A stretch of DNA of 64,000 nt. Source: Pseudomonadota bacterium. Lineage in GTDB: Bacteria; Pseudomonadota; Gammaproteobacteria; Burkholderiales; Burkholderiaceae_C. The notes beneath the pieces were generated by a model. That model was not told the origin of the DNA, did no database searches, and saw nothing but the letters and a program-made list of their open reading frames with translations. Shown here piece after piece: positions 12,031 to 20,034 of the stretch. The position numbers and the translations under genes are program-made. The stretch is taken from contig JAEWIF010000003.1 of NCBI GenBank assembly GCA_023387335.1, positions 62,001-126,000 on the forward strand, given 5' to 3'. Each line of letters opens with the position of its first letter. The stretch's first letter is position 1.

Positions 12031-15000
12031 GTGTCCCTGCACATCACTGAGTTCGAGGGTGGCCGCGCCCTCAGCGAGTTCCGCATCCGGCAACTGCTCC
12101 CCCGACTCCAGGAAGTGCACGACAAGGTCAGTGGCATTTCCGCGCGCTTCGTCCACCTCGCCGCCTGGGACCACCTGCCTTCCGCCGCCGAGCGCGAGCG
12201 CCTGGCCGCGCTGCTGACCTACGGCGAGCCGTTCGAGGGCGCCGCTCAGGGCGAACCGTTCCTCGTGTCGCCGCGCCTGGGCACCGTCTCCCCCTGGGCG
12301 TCGAAGGCCACCGACATCGCGCACAACTGCGGCATCGCGGTGCGGCGGGTCGAGCGCGCGGTCGAGTTCCGCGTCGCGCTCAAGTCCGGCCTGCTGGGCG
12401 GCAAGGCCGACCTGTCGCTCGCGCAGCGCGAAGCCATCGCCGGGCTGCTGCACGACCGCATGACCGAGAGCGTCATGCCCGACCGCGCAGGCGCGCATCG
12501 TCTCTTCAGCGAGCTGGAGCCGGCGCCCATGGAAGAGGTGGACGTGCTGGCCGGCGGCCGTGCCGCGCTGGAGCGGGCCAACCAGCAGTTCGGCCTGGCG
12601 CTGGCCGGCGACGAGATCGACTACCTGCTCGACGCGTTCCGCGCCCTGGGCCGCAACCCGACCGATGTCGAGCTGATGATGTTCGCGCAGGCCAACAGCG
12701 AGCACTGCCGGCACAAGATCTTCAACGCCGACTTCACCATCGACGGCGCGCGACAGGAGCTCAGCCTGTTCGGGATGATCCGCCACACGCACCGCACGCA
12801 TCCGCAGCACACGGTGGTCGCGTACTCGGACAACGCGGCGGTGATGGAGGGCGCGCAGGTCGAATCCTTCCTGCCGCAGCGTGGCGACGGCCCCGCGGCC
12901 TACTCGCGCGGCCAGGCGCTCAACCACGTGCTGATGAAGGTGGAGACGCACAACCACCCGACGGCGATCTCGCCCTTCCCGGGCGCTTCCACCGGCGCGG
13001 GCGGCGAGATCCGCGACGAGGGCGCCACCGGTCGCGGCGCGCGGCCCAAGGCGGGCCTGACCGGCTTCTCCGTCTCGCGCCTGTGGGACAACCCGAACGG
13101 CCGGCCGGCCCACATCGCGAGCCCGCTCCAGATCATGACCGAGGGTCCGCTGGGCGGCGCCGCGTTCAACAACGAATTCGGCCGGCCCAACCTGGGCGGC
13201 TACTTCCGCGAGTACGAGCAGGACGTGGGCGGCGTCGTGCGCGGCTACCACAAGCCCATCATGATCGCGGGCGGCCTGGGCAGCATCGAGGCGGGCCAGA
13301 CCCACAAGGAGCTGTTCCCCGCCGGCACGCTGCTGGTGCAGCTGGGCGGGCCCGGCATGCGCATCGGCATGGGTGGCGGCGCGGCCAGTTCCATGGCCAC
13401 GGGCGCCAACGCGGCCGAGCTCGATTTCGATTCGGTCCAACGCGGCAATCCCGAGATCGAGCGGCGCGCGCAGGAGGTCATCAACCACTGCTGGTCGCTG
13501 GGCGCTGCCAATCCCGTGCTGGCCATCCACGACGTGGGCGCGGGCGGCCTGTCCAACGCCTTCCCCGAGCTGACCAACGATGCCGGCCGCGGCGCGCGTT
13601 TCGACCTGCGCCAGGTGCCGCTGGAGGAATCCGGCCTCGCGCCCAAGGAGATCTGGTGCAACGAGAGCCAGGAGCGCTACGTCCTGGCGATCGCACCGCA
13701 ATCGCTTGAGCAGTTCCGCGCGTTCTGCGAGCGCGAGCGCTGCCCGTTCGCGGTGGTGGGCGTGGCGACGGAGCAGCGTCAGCTGGTCGTGGCCGACGAG
13801 GGCAGCAAGTCGCCGGTCGACATGCCGATGGACGTGCTGCTGGGCAAGCCGCCCAAGATGCACCGCGACGTCAAGCGCGTGGCGCGCGAAGTGCCGCCGC
13901 TGGATCTCACCGGCGTGGACCTGCAGGAGTCCGTGATCAAGGTGCTGTCGCACCCGACCGTGGCCTCCAAGCGCTTCCTCGTCACCATCGGCGACCGCAC
14001 CGTGGGCGGCCTTTCGCACCGCGACCAGATGGTGGGCCCGTGGCAGGTGCCGGTGGCCGATTGCGCCGTGACGCTGGCCGACTTCAAGGGCTTCGCGGGC
14101 GAGGCGATGAGCATGGGCGAGCGCACGCCGCTGGCCGCCATCGACGCCGCGGCTTCGGGCCGGATGGCGGTCGCCGAGTCCATCACCAACCTGCTGGCCG
14201 CGCCGATCGAGCTGAAGAAGGTCAAGCTGTCGGCCAACTGGATGGCCGCCTGCGGCGAAGCCGGCGAAGACGCCGCGCTCTACGACACGGTCAAGGCCGT
14301 CGGCCTGGAGCTGTGCCCGGCGCTGGGCGTTTCCATCCCCGTGGGCAAGGACAGCCTGTCGATGCGCACGCAATGGCAGGACGGGGGCACGGCGAAGAAG
14401 GTCGTCTCGCCGGTCAGCCTGGTCATCACCGCGTTCGCCAGCATCGACGACGTGCGGCCCACGCTCACGCCGCAGCTGGAGGCCTCCGAGGACACGACCC
14501 TGGTGCTGGTCGACCTGGGCAAGGGCCGCCGCCGCATGGGCGGCAGCATCCTCGCGCAGGTGCTGGAGCAGCCCGGCGGCGAGGTGCCGGACCTGGATGA
14601 TCCGCAGGACCTGGTGAAGCTGGTCGATGCGGTCAACGCGCTGCGTGCGCAGGGCCGCGTGCTGGCCTACCACGACCGCAGCGACGGCGGCCTGCTGGCG
14701 GCGGCCTGCGAGATGGCCTTCGCCGGCCACGTGGGCGTGAGCCTGAACGTGGACCTGCTGGTCACCGAAGGCGACGGCATCAGCGACAGCCGCGCCGAGT
14801 ACGGCGATGCCAAGAACTGGGCCGGCCAGGTCAGCGCGCGCCGCGAGGAACTCACGCTGCAGGCCCTGTTCAACGAGGAACTCGGCGTGCTGCTGCAGGT
14901 GCGCACCGACCAGCGCAATGAAGTGATGCAGGTGCTGCGCGAGCACGGCCTCTCCAAGCACAGCCACTTCGTCGGCAAGACGCGGCCGGCTTCGTCCGGC

Positions 15001-16005
15001 ATCGAGGTGGGCAAGGGCGAAGTGCAGGTGTGGCGCGACACCAAGGCGGTGTTCAGCGCGAAGCTGGCCGACCTGCACCAGGTCTGGGACAGCGTCAGCT
15101 GGAAGATCTGCCAGCGGCGCGACAACCCCGTGGGCGCCGACCAGGAGCACGCGGCGGCGGGCGATGCGGCCGACCCCGGCCTGCAGTTCGCGCCCAGCTT
15201 CGATCCGCGCGAGGACGTCGCGGCGCCGTTCCTGAACCTGTCGCGGCCCAAGGTGGCGATCCTGCGCGAGCAGGGCGTCAACTCGCACGTGGAGATGGCC
15301 TACTGCTTCGACACCGCGGGCTTCGAGGCGGTGGACGTGCACATGACCGACCTGCAGTCCGGCCGCGCCGAGCTGCCGCAGTTCAAGGGCTTCGTCGCCT
15401 GCGGCGGCTTCAGCTACGGCGACACGCTGGGCGCGGGCATCGGCTGGGCTCGCAGCATCACCTTCAATCCCAGGCTGTCCGAGCAGTTCCAGGCCTTCTT
15501 CGGGCGCGACGACACCTTCGCCCTGGGCGTGTGCAACGGCTGCCAGATGCTGGCCGAGCTGGCCGACATCATTCCCGGCGCGCAGGCCTGGCCGCGCTTC
15601 ACCACCAACCGCAGCGAGCGCTACGAGGCGCGGCTGTCGCAGGTGGAGGTGCTGGAGTCGCCCAGCCTGTTCTTCGCGGGCATGGCGGGCAGCCGGCTGC
15701 CCATCGTGGTGGCGCACGGCGAGGGCTACGCCAACTTCGCCCATCGCGGCGACCCGTCCCAGGCGATCGCGGCGATGCGCTTCACCGACCACCACGGCCG
15801 CCCGACCGAGGACTACCCGCTCAACCCGAACGGCAGCCCCGGCGGCCTGACGGCCGTGACCACGGCCGACGGCCGCTTCACGGCCATGATGCCGCACGCC
15901 GAACGCGTGTTCCGCAACGTCCAGATGTCCTGGACGGGCGGCGACAAGAGCGAGTTCAGCCCCTGGCTGCGGATCTGGCGGAATGCCAGGAAGTGGGTGG
16001 GCTGA
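12031..16005 (+). CDS. purL: Phosphoribosylformylglycinamidine synthase, single-chain PurL
   Basis: This is a 1324-residue single-chain enzyme for the fourth step of purine synthesis, converting FGAR, glutamine and ATP to FGAM. An N-terminal PurS-like part is followed by two AIR-synthase-like halves (for example KVETHNHPTAISPFPGA, with GGAAFNNEFGRPNLGGYFR) and a C-terminal class I glutamine amidotransferase. That domain has nucleophile Cys at about 1168 in GVCNGCQM and the motifs HGEGYANF and MPHAERVFRN. The length fits the large PurL of proteobacteria rather than the split PurLQS form. The start is a GTG at 12031 giving MSLHITEFEGG. It is divergent from map and appears monocistronic. Confidence 0.98.
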   Translation: MSLHITEFEGGRALSEFRIRQLLPRLQEVHDKVSGISARFVHLAAWDHLPSAAERERLAALLTYGEPFEGAAQGEPFLVSPRLGTVSPWASKATDIAHNCGIAVRRVERAVEFRVALKSGLLGGKADLSLAQREAIAGLLHDRMTESVMPDRAGAHRLFSELEPAPMEEVDVLAGGRAALERANQQFGLALAGDEIDYLLDAFRALGRNPTDVELMMFAQANSEHCRHKIFNADFTIDGARQELSLFGMIRHTHRTHPQHTVVAYSDNAAVMEGAQVESFLPQRGDGPAAYSRGQALNHVLMKVETHNHPTAISPFPGASTGAGGEIRDEGATGRGARPKAGLTGFSVSRLWDNPNGRPAHIASPLQIMTEGPLGGAAFNNEFGRPNLGGYFREYEQDVGGVVRGYHKPIMIAGGLGSIEAGQTHKELFPAGTLLVQLGGPGMRIGMGGGAASSMATGANAAELDFDSVQRGNPEIERRAQEVINHCWSLGAANPVLAIHDVGAGGLSNAFPELTNDAGRGARFDLRQVPLEESGLAPKEIWCNESQERYVLAIAPQSLEQFRAFCERERCPFAVVGVATEQRQLVVADEGSKSPVDMPMDVLLGKPPKMHRDVKRVAREVPPLDLTGVDLQESVIKVLSHPTVASKRFLVTIGDRTVGGLSHRDQMVGPWQVPVADCAVTLADFKGFAGEAMSMGERTPLAAIDAAASGRMAVAESITNLLAAPIELKKVKLSANWMAACGEAGEDAALYDTVKAVGLELCPALGVSIPVGKDSLSMRTQWQDGGTAKKVVSPVSLVITAFASIDDVRPTLTPQLEASEDTTLVLVDLGKGRRRMGGSILAQVLEQPGGEVPDLDDPQDLVKLVDAVNALRAQGRVLAYHDRSDGGLLAAACEMAFAGHVGVSLNVDLLVTEGDGISDSRAEYGDAKNWAGQVSARREELTLQALFNEELGVLLQVRTDQRNEVMQVLREHGLSKHSHFVGKTRPASSGIEVGKGEVQVWRDTKAVFSAKLADLHQVWDSVSWKICQRRDNPVGADQEHAAAGDAADPGLQFAPSFDPREDVAAPFLNLSRPKVAILREQGVNSHVEMAYCFDTAGFEAVDVHMTDLQSGRAELPQFKGFVACGGFSYGDTLGAGIGWARSITFNPRLSEQFQAFFGRDDTFALGVCNGCQMLAELADIIPGAQAWPRFTTNRSERYEARLSQVEVLESPSLFFAGMAGSRLPIVVAHGEGYANFAHRGDPSQAIAAMRFTDHHGRPTEDYPLNPNGSPGGLTAVTTADGRFTAMMPHAERVFRNVQMSWTGGDKSEFSPWLRIWRNARKWVG

Positions 16006-16065
16006 TACACGGAAGGCGAGATCTAGGGCGGGTCCCCTTGACCGCCCGCCATTGCAAAGGTTCAA

Positions 16066-16083
16066 TGTAACGACCGAGTTACA
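16066..16083. promoter_or_regulatory. TGTAAC-N6-GTTACA dyad, operator-like
   Basis: A perfect 6+6 inverted repeat, TGTAACgaccgaGTTACA, lies in the purL to 16114 gap, ending 30 nt before the ATG of the small downstream gene. The shape is close to the TyrR-type TGTAAA-N6-TTTACA pattern but the inner base differs on both arms. It may be an operator for the small gene; the regulator is unknown. Confidence 0.45.
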
Positions 16084-16113
16084 CCTCCAACGCGGGATCG
16101 GGAGGCCACAAAG

Positions 16114-16422
16114 ATGTTCAAGCTGTTCTGGCGCAAAGACACACCTGCCAAACCGCAGGGCAAGCCCGCCATCAAGGTCCAGCCGCCACCCCGGCCCTCC
16201 CGCTCCCGCCCCGCACCCCTCGTCCAGGAACCGCCGCCCCTGCCGGAGGTGCACGAAGACCATGACGAGTCGGCCTGGAGCCTGTGGGAAGAGTCGCAGT
16301 TCCAGCTCGACAGCCAGCTCGGCGCGCTCTCGCCGTCAGACAGCGTGCGGGTCAAAGAGGGCCGGCCCAGCGAGGTCGGCGAGCTCGATCCGTTCTCGCG
16401 CATCGGCAAGAACGACCGCTAG
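16114..16422 (+). CDS. Small proline-rich hypothetical protein
   Basis: This 102-residue protein has a basic N-terminus (MFKLFWRKDTPAKPQGKPA), a proline-rich middle (PPPRPSRSRPAPLV and EPPPLPEV) and an acidic C-terminal half ending in DPFSRIGKNDR. No signal peptide, membrane helix or known domain is visible. A strong GGAGG ribosome binding site 8 nt before the ATG and codon usage like its neighbours support it as a real gene. The TGTAAC dyad just upstream suggests its own promoter and regulation. I do not recognise the family. Confidence 0.72.
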   Translation: MFKLFWRKDTPAKPQGKPAIKVQPPPRPSRSRPAPLVQEPPPLPEVHEDHDESAWSLWEESQFQLDSQLGALSPSDSVRVKEGRPSEVGELDPFSRIGKNDR

Positions 16423-16456
16423 ACGCGCCGCAGGCCAGGCTGGAGAGGGCCGGCCC

Positions 16457-16462
16457 TACACT
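16457..16462 (+). promoter_or_regulatory. Candidate -10 for the DUF1624 gene
   Basis: TACACT at 16457-16462 is followed by 8 nt and the ATG at 16471, with no ribosome binding site between, so the transcript may be leaderless. The same string GGCCCTACACTCG recurs before pilZ near 62367. Confidence 0.4.
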
Positions 16463-16470
16463 CGGCCGCG

Positions 16471-17208
16471 ATGCCCAGTGCCCGCTACGACCGACTCGAC
16501 GCCCTGCGCGGCGCCGCCATCGTCTGGATGACGGCGTACCACTTCTCCTTCGACCTCAACCATTTCCGCTGGATCCGGCAGGACTTCTACAACGACCCGG
16601 TCTGGACCTGGCAGCGGACCGCCATCGTGAGCCTGTTCCTGTTCTGCGCCGGGCTGTCGCAGGCGGTGGCGCACGTGCAAGGACAGTCGTGGCGCCGCTT
16701 CTGGCGCCGCTGGGCCCAGATCGCCGGCTGCGCGCTGCTGGTGACGGCGGGATCGTGGTTCATGTTCCCGCGCAGCTACATCTTCTTCGGCGTGCTGCAC
16801 GGCATCGCCGTGATGCTGGTCGTGGTGAGGTTGACGGCGGGTTGGGGCCGATGGCTCTGGCTCGCGGGCGCGGCGGCGATCGGCCTCTGGGCGCTGGCGC
16901 CTTGGGCGCATGCGCAGTGGCCGGCGCTCGAATTCCTGAATCGCGGCCCGTTCCATTGGCTGGGGCTGATCAGCCGCAAGCCGATCACCGAGGACTACGT
17001 GCCCATCTTCCCCTGGCTGGGCGCGATGTGGTGGGGCATGGCGGCCGGCCAGTGGCTGCTGGCGAACCGACCCTCGGTGCTGCAGGGGCCGCTGCCGCGC
17101 GGTGTGGGCGCGCTGCCGTGGATGGGGCGCTGGAGCCTGTCCTGGTACATGCTGCACCAGCCGGTGATGATCGGCGTGCTGACGGCGGTGTCGTTCCTCT
17201 TGCGCTGA
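16471..17208 (+). CDS. DUF1624 membrane protein (heparan-alpha-glucosaminide acetyltransferase-like)
   Basis: This 245-residue polytopic membrane protein begins RYDRLDALRGAAIVWM followed by AYHFSFDLNHF, the N-terminal signature of DUF1624 and heparan-alpha-glucosaminide N-acetyltransferase-like proteins. About seven hydrophobic segments follow, and the protein ends with WSLSWYMLHQPVMIG, also typical. Family members are thought to move acetyl groups across the inner membrane onto sugars, but the substrate here is unknown. It is tail-to-tail with the DHFR-like gene, with stops about 2 nt apart. Confidence 0.88.
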   Translation: MPSARYDRLDALRGAAIVWMTAYHFSFDLNHFRWIRQDFYNDPVWTWQRTAIVSLFLFCAGLSQAVAHVQGQSWRRFWRRWAQIAGCALLVTAGSWFMFPRSYIFFGVLHGIAVMLVVVRLTAGWGRWLWLAGAAAIGLWALAPWAHAQWPALEFLNRGPFHWLGLISRKPITEDYVPIFPWLGAMWWGMAAGQWLLANRPSVLQGPLPRGVGALPWMGRWSLSWYMLHQPVMIGVLTAVSFLLR

Positions 17209-17209
17209 A

Positions 17210-17881
17210 TCACGGCGCCTCGGCCGCCAGCTTCGCGCGCCGTTCGATTTCCTTCGCGCTCGGCTCGTCCTGCACGAACGATCCGGCCGGGACATCGCCG
17301 GCCGGCACGTAGGTGCTCATCACGACACCGGTGGCAGACACCCGCGATTCGACCAGGCGCAGCGCGCCGGGTTTCGCATCGGCTTCGAACAGCCGCTTGC
17401 CGCGCCCGAGCACGACGGGGAAGGTCCACACGTTGTACTCGTCGATCAGCGACGCGGCCCGCAGCGCCTGGATCAGGTTGCCGCTGCCGATGATCTGCAG
17501 GTCCAGCCCCTCCCGGGCCTTGAGCGCCGCGACGGCCTCGGCCGCGTCGCCGTCCAGCAGCGCCGAGTTGTTCCACTGCAGCGGCTTCTTCAGCGTGCGC
17601 GAGGCCACGTGCTTGCGGGCCGCGTTGAGCGACTTCGCGATCGGGTTGTCCGCCGCCTGGTACGGCCAGTAGGCTTCGAAGATTTCGTAGGTCCTGCGGC
17701 CGAGCACCAGCTCGCGGTCCTTGCCGTCGAGGCCCTTCATGTCGTTGGCCAGGCCATCGTCCCAGTGGCTGAACACCCAGCCGCCGAACGCGAATCCGCC
17801 GCTGGGGTCCTCCTGCGGACCGCCCGGCGCCTGCATGACGCCGTCGAGCGAGACGAAAGTGGATGCGATGAGCTTTCTCAT
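17210..17881 (-). CDS. Dihydrofolate reductase family (RibD C-terminal) protein
   Basis: This 223-residue protein of the RibD_C/DHFR-like fold starts MRKLIASTFVSLDGVMQAPG. It contains LVLGRRTYEIF, a SRTLKKPLQWNN segment, the nucleotide-binding IIGSGNLIQAL and FPVVLGRGKRLF. Such proteins are NADPH-dependent reductases of uncertain substrate, common as accessory genes. The ATG at 17881 has AGGAG 7 nt upstream, which fixes the start over a longer in-frame option. It lies downstream of the ppiC gene but behind that gene's terminator, so it is probably transcribed separately. Confidence 0.9.
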   Translation of the reverse strand: MRKLIASTFVSLDGVMQAPGGPQEDPSGGFAFGGWVFSHWDDGLANDMKGLDGKDRELVLGRRTYEIFEAYWPYQAADNPIAKSLNAARKHVASRTLKKPLQWNNSALLDGDAAEAVAALKAREGLDLQIIGSGNLIQALRAASLIDEYNVWTFPVVLGRGKRLFEADAKPGALRLVESRVSATGVVMSTYVPAGDVPAGSFVQDEPSAKEIERRAKLAAEAP

Positions 17882-17941
17882 GGGGCGACTCCTTGGGCTG
17901 TCTTTCTCCACGACGAACCGGACCGATCGCTTTCGACAAAG

Positions 17942-17965
17942 AAAAAAGCGGCCTCGCGGCCGCTT
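17942..17965 (-). terminator. Rho-independent terminator of the PpiC-type gene
   Basis: The stem AAGCGGCC / GGCCGCTT (17946-17953 with 17958-17965) has the four-base loop TCGC. On the minus strand it runs into a T tract (the complement of A 17942-17947). It sits 28 nt beyond the stop of the minus-strand isomerase gene. Confidence 0.9.
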
Positions 17966-17993
17966 CGTTCCGGGTCTCCGGCAAGAGCGAGGC

Positions 17994-18773
17994 TTACTCG
18001 ATCTTCGCGCCCGTGCGCAGGTCCTGCTGGAACTTGCCCAGCTTCTGCTGCTGCAGCGCCTGGGTGATCTGGGGCTTGACCTCGTCGAGCGGGGGCAGCT
18101 GGGCCTCGCGCACGTCGTCCAGGCGGATCACGTGCCAGCCGAACTGCGACTTGACCGGGGCGTCGGTGGTCTGGCCCTTGTTCAGCTTGATCATGGCCTG
18201 GGAGAACTCGGGCACGTAGCTGGAGGCGTTGGCCCAGTCGAGGTCGCCGCCGTTGGCGCCGGATCCGGGGTCCTTGGACTGCTTCTTGGCGATGTCCTCG
18301 AACTTGCCACCCTTCTTGAGGCTGGCGATGATGGCCTTGGCCTGGTCTTCCTTCTCCACCAGGATGTGGCGGGCCTTGTATTCCTTGCCGCCGTTGGACG
18401 CGACGAACTTGTCGTACTCGGCCTTGATGTCGGCGTCGGTCACCGGGTTCTTCTTCTGGTAGTCGGCGAACAGTTCGCGGATCAGCAGGGTCTGGCGCGC
18501 CAGTTCCATCTGCGTGCGGAAGTCGTCGGAGCCGTCCAGGCCGCGCTTCTGCGCTTCCTGCATGAACACCTCGCGGGCGATAACTTCCTCCTTCAGCTGC
18601 TCGGACATCTCCGGCGTGACGGGGCGGCCCGACTTGGCGATCTGCGAGGCGAGGGCATCCATCCGCGCCTTGGGCACCGGCTTGCCGTTGACGATGGCGA
18701 CGTTCTGCGCCGCGGCGGGCAGCGCGGCGCACACGAGGGCGGCGGCCAGGGCCGCGACGATTTGCTGTTTCAT
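17994..18773 (-). CDS. PpiC-type (parvulin) peptidyl-prolyl isomerase
   Basis: This 259-residue exported foldase has a signal peptide (MKQQIVAALAAALVCAALPAAAQ), an N-terminal SurA-like helical region and a rotamase (parvulin) domain from about residue 128 (KARHILVEKEDQAKAI through QFGWHVIRLDD). It probably assists folding of periplasmic or outer membrane proteins. The start is the ATG at 18773. Just upstream on the same strand is bolA, then yciB, msrB and selO, with short gaps, so it may be the last gene of that operon; a terminator follows. Confidence 0.93.
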   Translation of the reverse strand: MKQQIVAALAAALVCAALPAAAQNVAIVNGKPVPKARMDALASQIAKSGRPVTPEMSEQLKEEVIAREVFMQEAQKRGLDGSDDFRTQMELARQTLLIRELFADYQKKNPVTDADIKAEYDKFVASNGGKEYKARHILVEKEDQAKAIIASLKKGGKFEDIAKKQSKDPGSGANGGDLDWANASSYVPEFSQAMIKLNKGQTTDAPVKSQFGWHVIRLDDVREAQLPPLDEVKPQITQALQQQKLGKFQQDLRTGAKIE

Positions 18774-18818
18774 GGGGGAAGTCCCTCTCAAAGGGTCGAA
18801 CGGGAAGCGGGGGAGAGA

Positions 18819-19085
18819 TCAGGCGGTTTCGATGGCAAGGGCGTGCAGCCCGGCGTCGATGTAGTCCTGCAATGAATCATACACAAGGCGATGTCGCGCC
18901 AGCCGTGACTTCCCGCTGAAGAGCGGCGAGTCGATGCGCACCCGGAAATGGGTGCCCATGCCGCTCTCGTCGGCGCCGGCGTGGCCCGCGTGCTGGTGGC
19001 TTTCGTCGAGCACCTCGAGCCTGCTCGGCGCGAGCCGCTCCTCGAGCCGGCGCCGAAGCATGTCGGCGGTGATGCCGGTGGGCAT
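18819..19085 (-). CDS. BolA family protein
   Basis: This 88-residue protein starts MPTGITADMLRRRLEERLAPS and contains VLDESHQHAGHAG and HFRVRIDSPLFSGKSRLARHRLVYD, the KH-like BolA fold with its conserved His and the loop that binds [2Fe-2S] clusters with a monothiol glutaredoxin. BolA proteins affect cell shape, stress response or iron-sulfur handling. It sits 2 nt downstream of yciB, an order often seen in Burkholderiales. Confidence 0.93.
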   Translation of the reverse strand: MPTGITADMLRRRLEERLAPSRLEVLDESHQHAGHAGADESGMGTHFRVRIDSPLFSGKSRLARHRLVYDSLQDYIDAGLHALAIETA

Positions 19086-19087
19086 GG

Positions 19088-19624
19088 CTACTCGGCCTCG
19101 GTCTTCATGTAGCGCGACAGGTACACGGCCTGCGCGAGCACGAAGGCGACCATCAGGCCCAGGCCGCCGAACAACTTGAAGTTCACCCAGGTGTCGGTGT
19201 CGAAGTTGAAGGCCACCCACAGGTTGACCACGCCCATCACGGCGAAGAAGGCGATCCAGCTCCAGTTCATGACGCGCCATGCGGATTCGGGCAGGGCCAT
19301 CTGCGCGCCCATCAGCGTCTTGAGCAGGTTGCGGCGGAACACCAGCTGGCCGATGAACAGCGCGCCGCCCATCAGCCAGTACAGCACCGTCGGCTTCCAC
19401 TTGATGAAGGTCTCGTTGTGCGCCAGCAGGGTGGCGCCGCCGAACAGCACGATGACGCCCAGGCTGAGCCATTGCATCGGCTCGACCTTGCCCGTGGACC
19501 AGCGCAGCCAGGCGATCTGCGCGACCGTCGCGGCGATCGCCACGCCGGTGGCGACCCAGATGTCGAACAGCTTGAAGGCGACGAAGAAGACGGCGATGGG
19601 CAGGAAATCGATCAGCAGTTTCAT
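19088..19624 (-). CDS. yciB: Septation protein A / inner membrane protein YciB
   Basis: This 178-residue inner membrane protein has five to six hydrophobic helices and opens MKLLIDFLPIAVFFVAFKL. It contains WKPTVLYWLMGGALFIGQ and WVNFKLFGGLGLM, all characteristic of the YciB/IspZ family involved in septation and envelope integrity. Its ATG overlaps the msrB stop (ATGA), and bolA follows after 2 nt, so it is translationally coupled in a msrB-yciB-bolA arrangement. Confidence 0.95.
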   Translation of the reverse strand: MKLLIDFLPIAVFFVAFKLFDIWVATGVAIAATVAQIAWLRWSTGKVEPMQWLSLGVIVLFGGATLLAHNETFIKWKPTVLYWLMGGALFIGQLVFRRNLLKTLMGAQMALPESAWRVMNWSWIAFFAVMGVVNLWVAFNFDTDTWVNFKLFGGLGLMVAFVLAQAVYLSRYMKTEAE

Positions 19625-20034
19625 TCAGCTTTTTCTTGGAAGTCCAGCGAGGCGGAGTTCATGCAGTAGCGCAGGCCGGTGGGGGCGGGGCCGTCCGGGA
19701 ACACGTGGCCCAGGTGGGCGCCGCATTGCGCGCAGACGGTCTCGGTGCGGATCATGCCGTGACTCGCGTCGCGGATCTCCTCGATGGCACCCGGCACCGC
19801 CTGCGAGAAGCTGGGCCAGCCGCAACCGGCGTCGAACTTGGTGCCCGAATCGAACAGTTTGTTCCCGCAGCAGATGCAGTGGTAGCTGCCGTCGGCCCAG
19901 ACGCGCTCGTACTTGCCGCTGAAGGGCCGTTCGGTGGACGCATGGCGCGTCACCTCGAACGCGCCGCGCTCGGCGCCCTTCTCGGCCAGGAGGGCCTTCC
20001 ACTCGGCTTCGGTCTTCTGGATGGGGTAGTTCAT
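19621..20034 (-). CDS. msrB: Peptide-methionine (R)-S-oxide reductase MsrB
   Basis: This 137-residue enzyme reduces R-methionine sulfoxide in proteins. It has two zinc-binding CxxC pairs (CICC and CAQC), the GCGWPSF motif and the catalytic RYCMNSASL. It is co-directional with and overlaps selO by ATGA, and its own stop overlaps yciB. Tight coupling to selO, whose product modifies proteins under redox stress, suggests a shared oxidative-stress role. Confidence 0.97.
   Translation of the reverse strand: MNYPIQKTEAEWKALLAEKGAERGAFEVTRHASTERPFSGKYERVWADGSYHCICCGNKLFDSGTKFDAGCGWPSFSQAVPGAIEEIRDASHGMIRTETVCAQCGAHLGHVFPDGPAPTGLRYCMNSASLDFQEKAE

Noticed and set aside
11914..16263. Minus-strand open frame of about 1449 codons opposite purL
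   Set aside because: Same artefact: it mirrors purL codons and has no recognisable domain.
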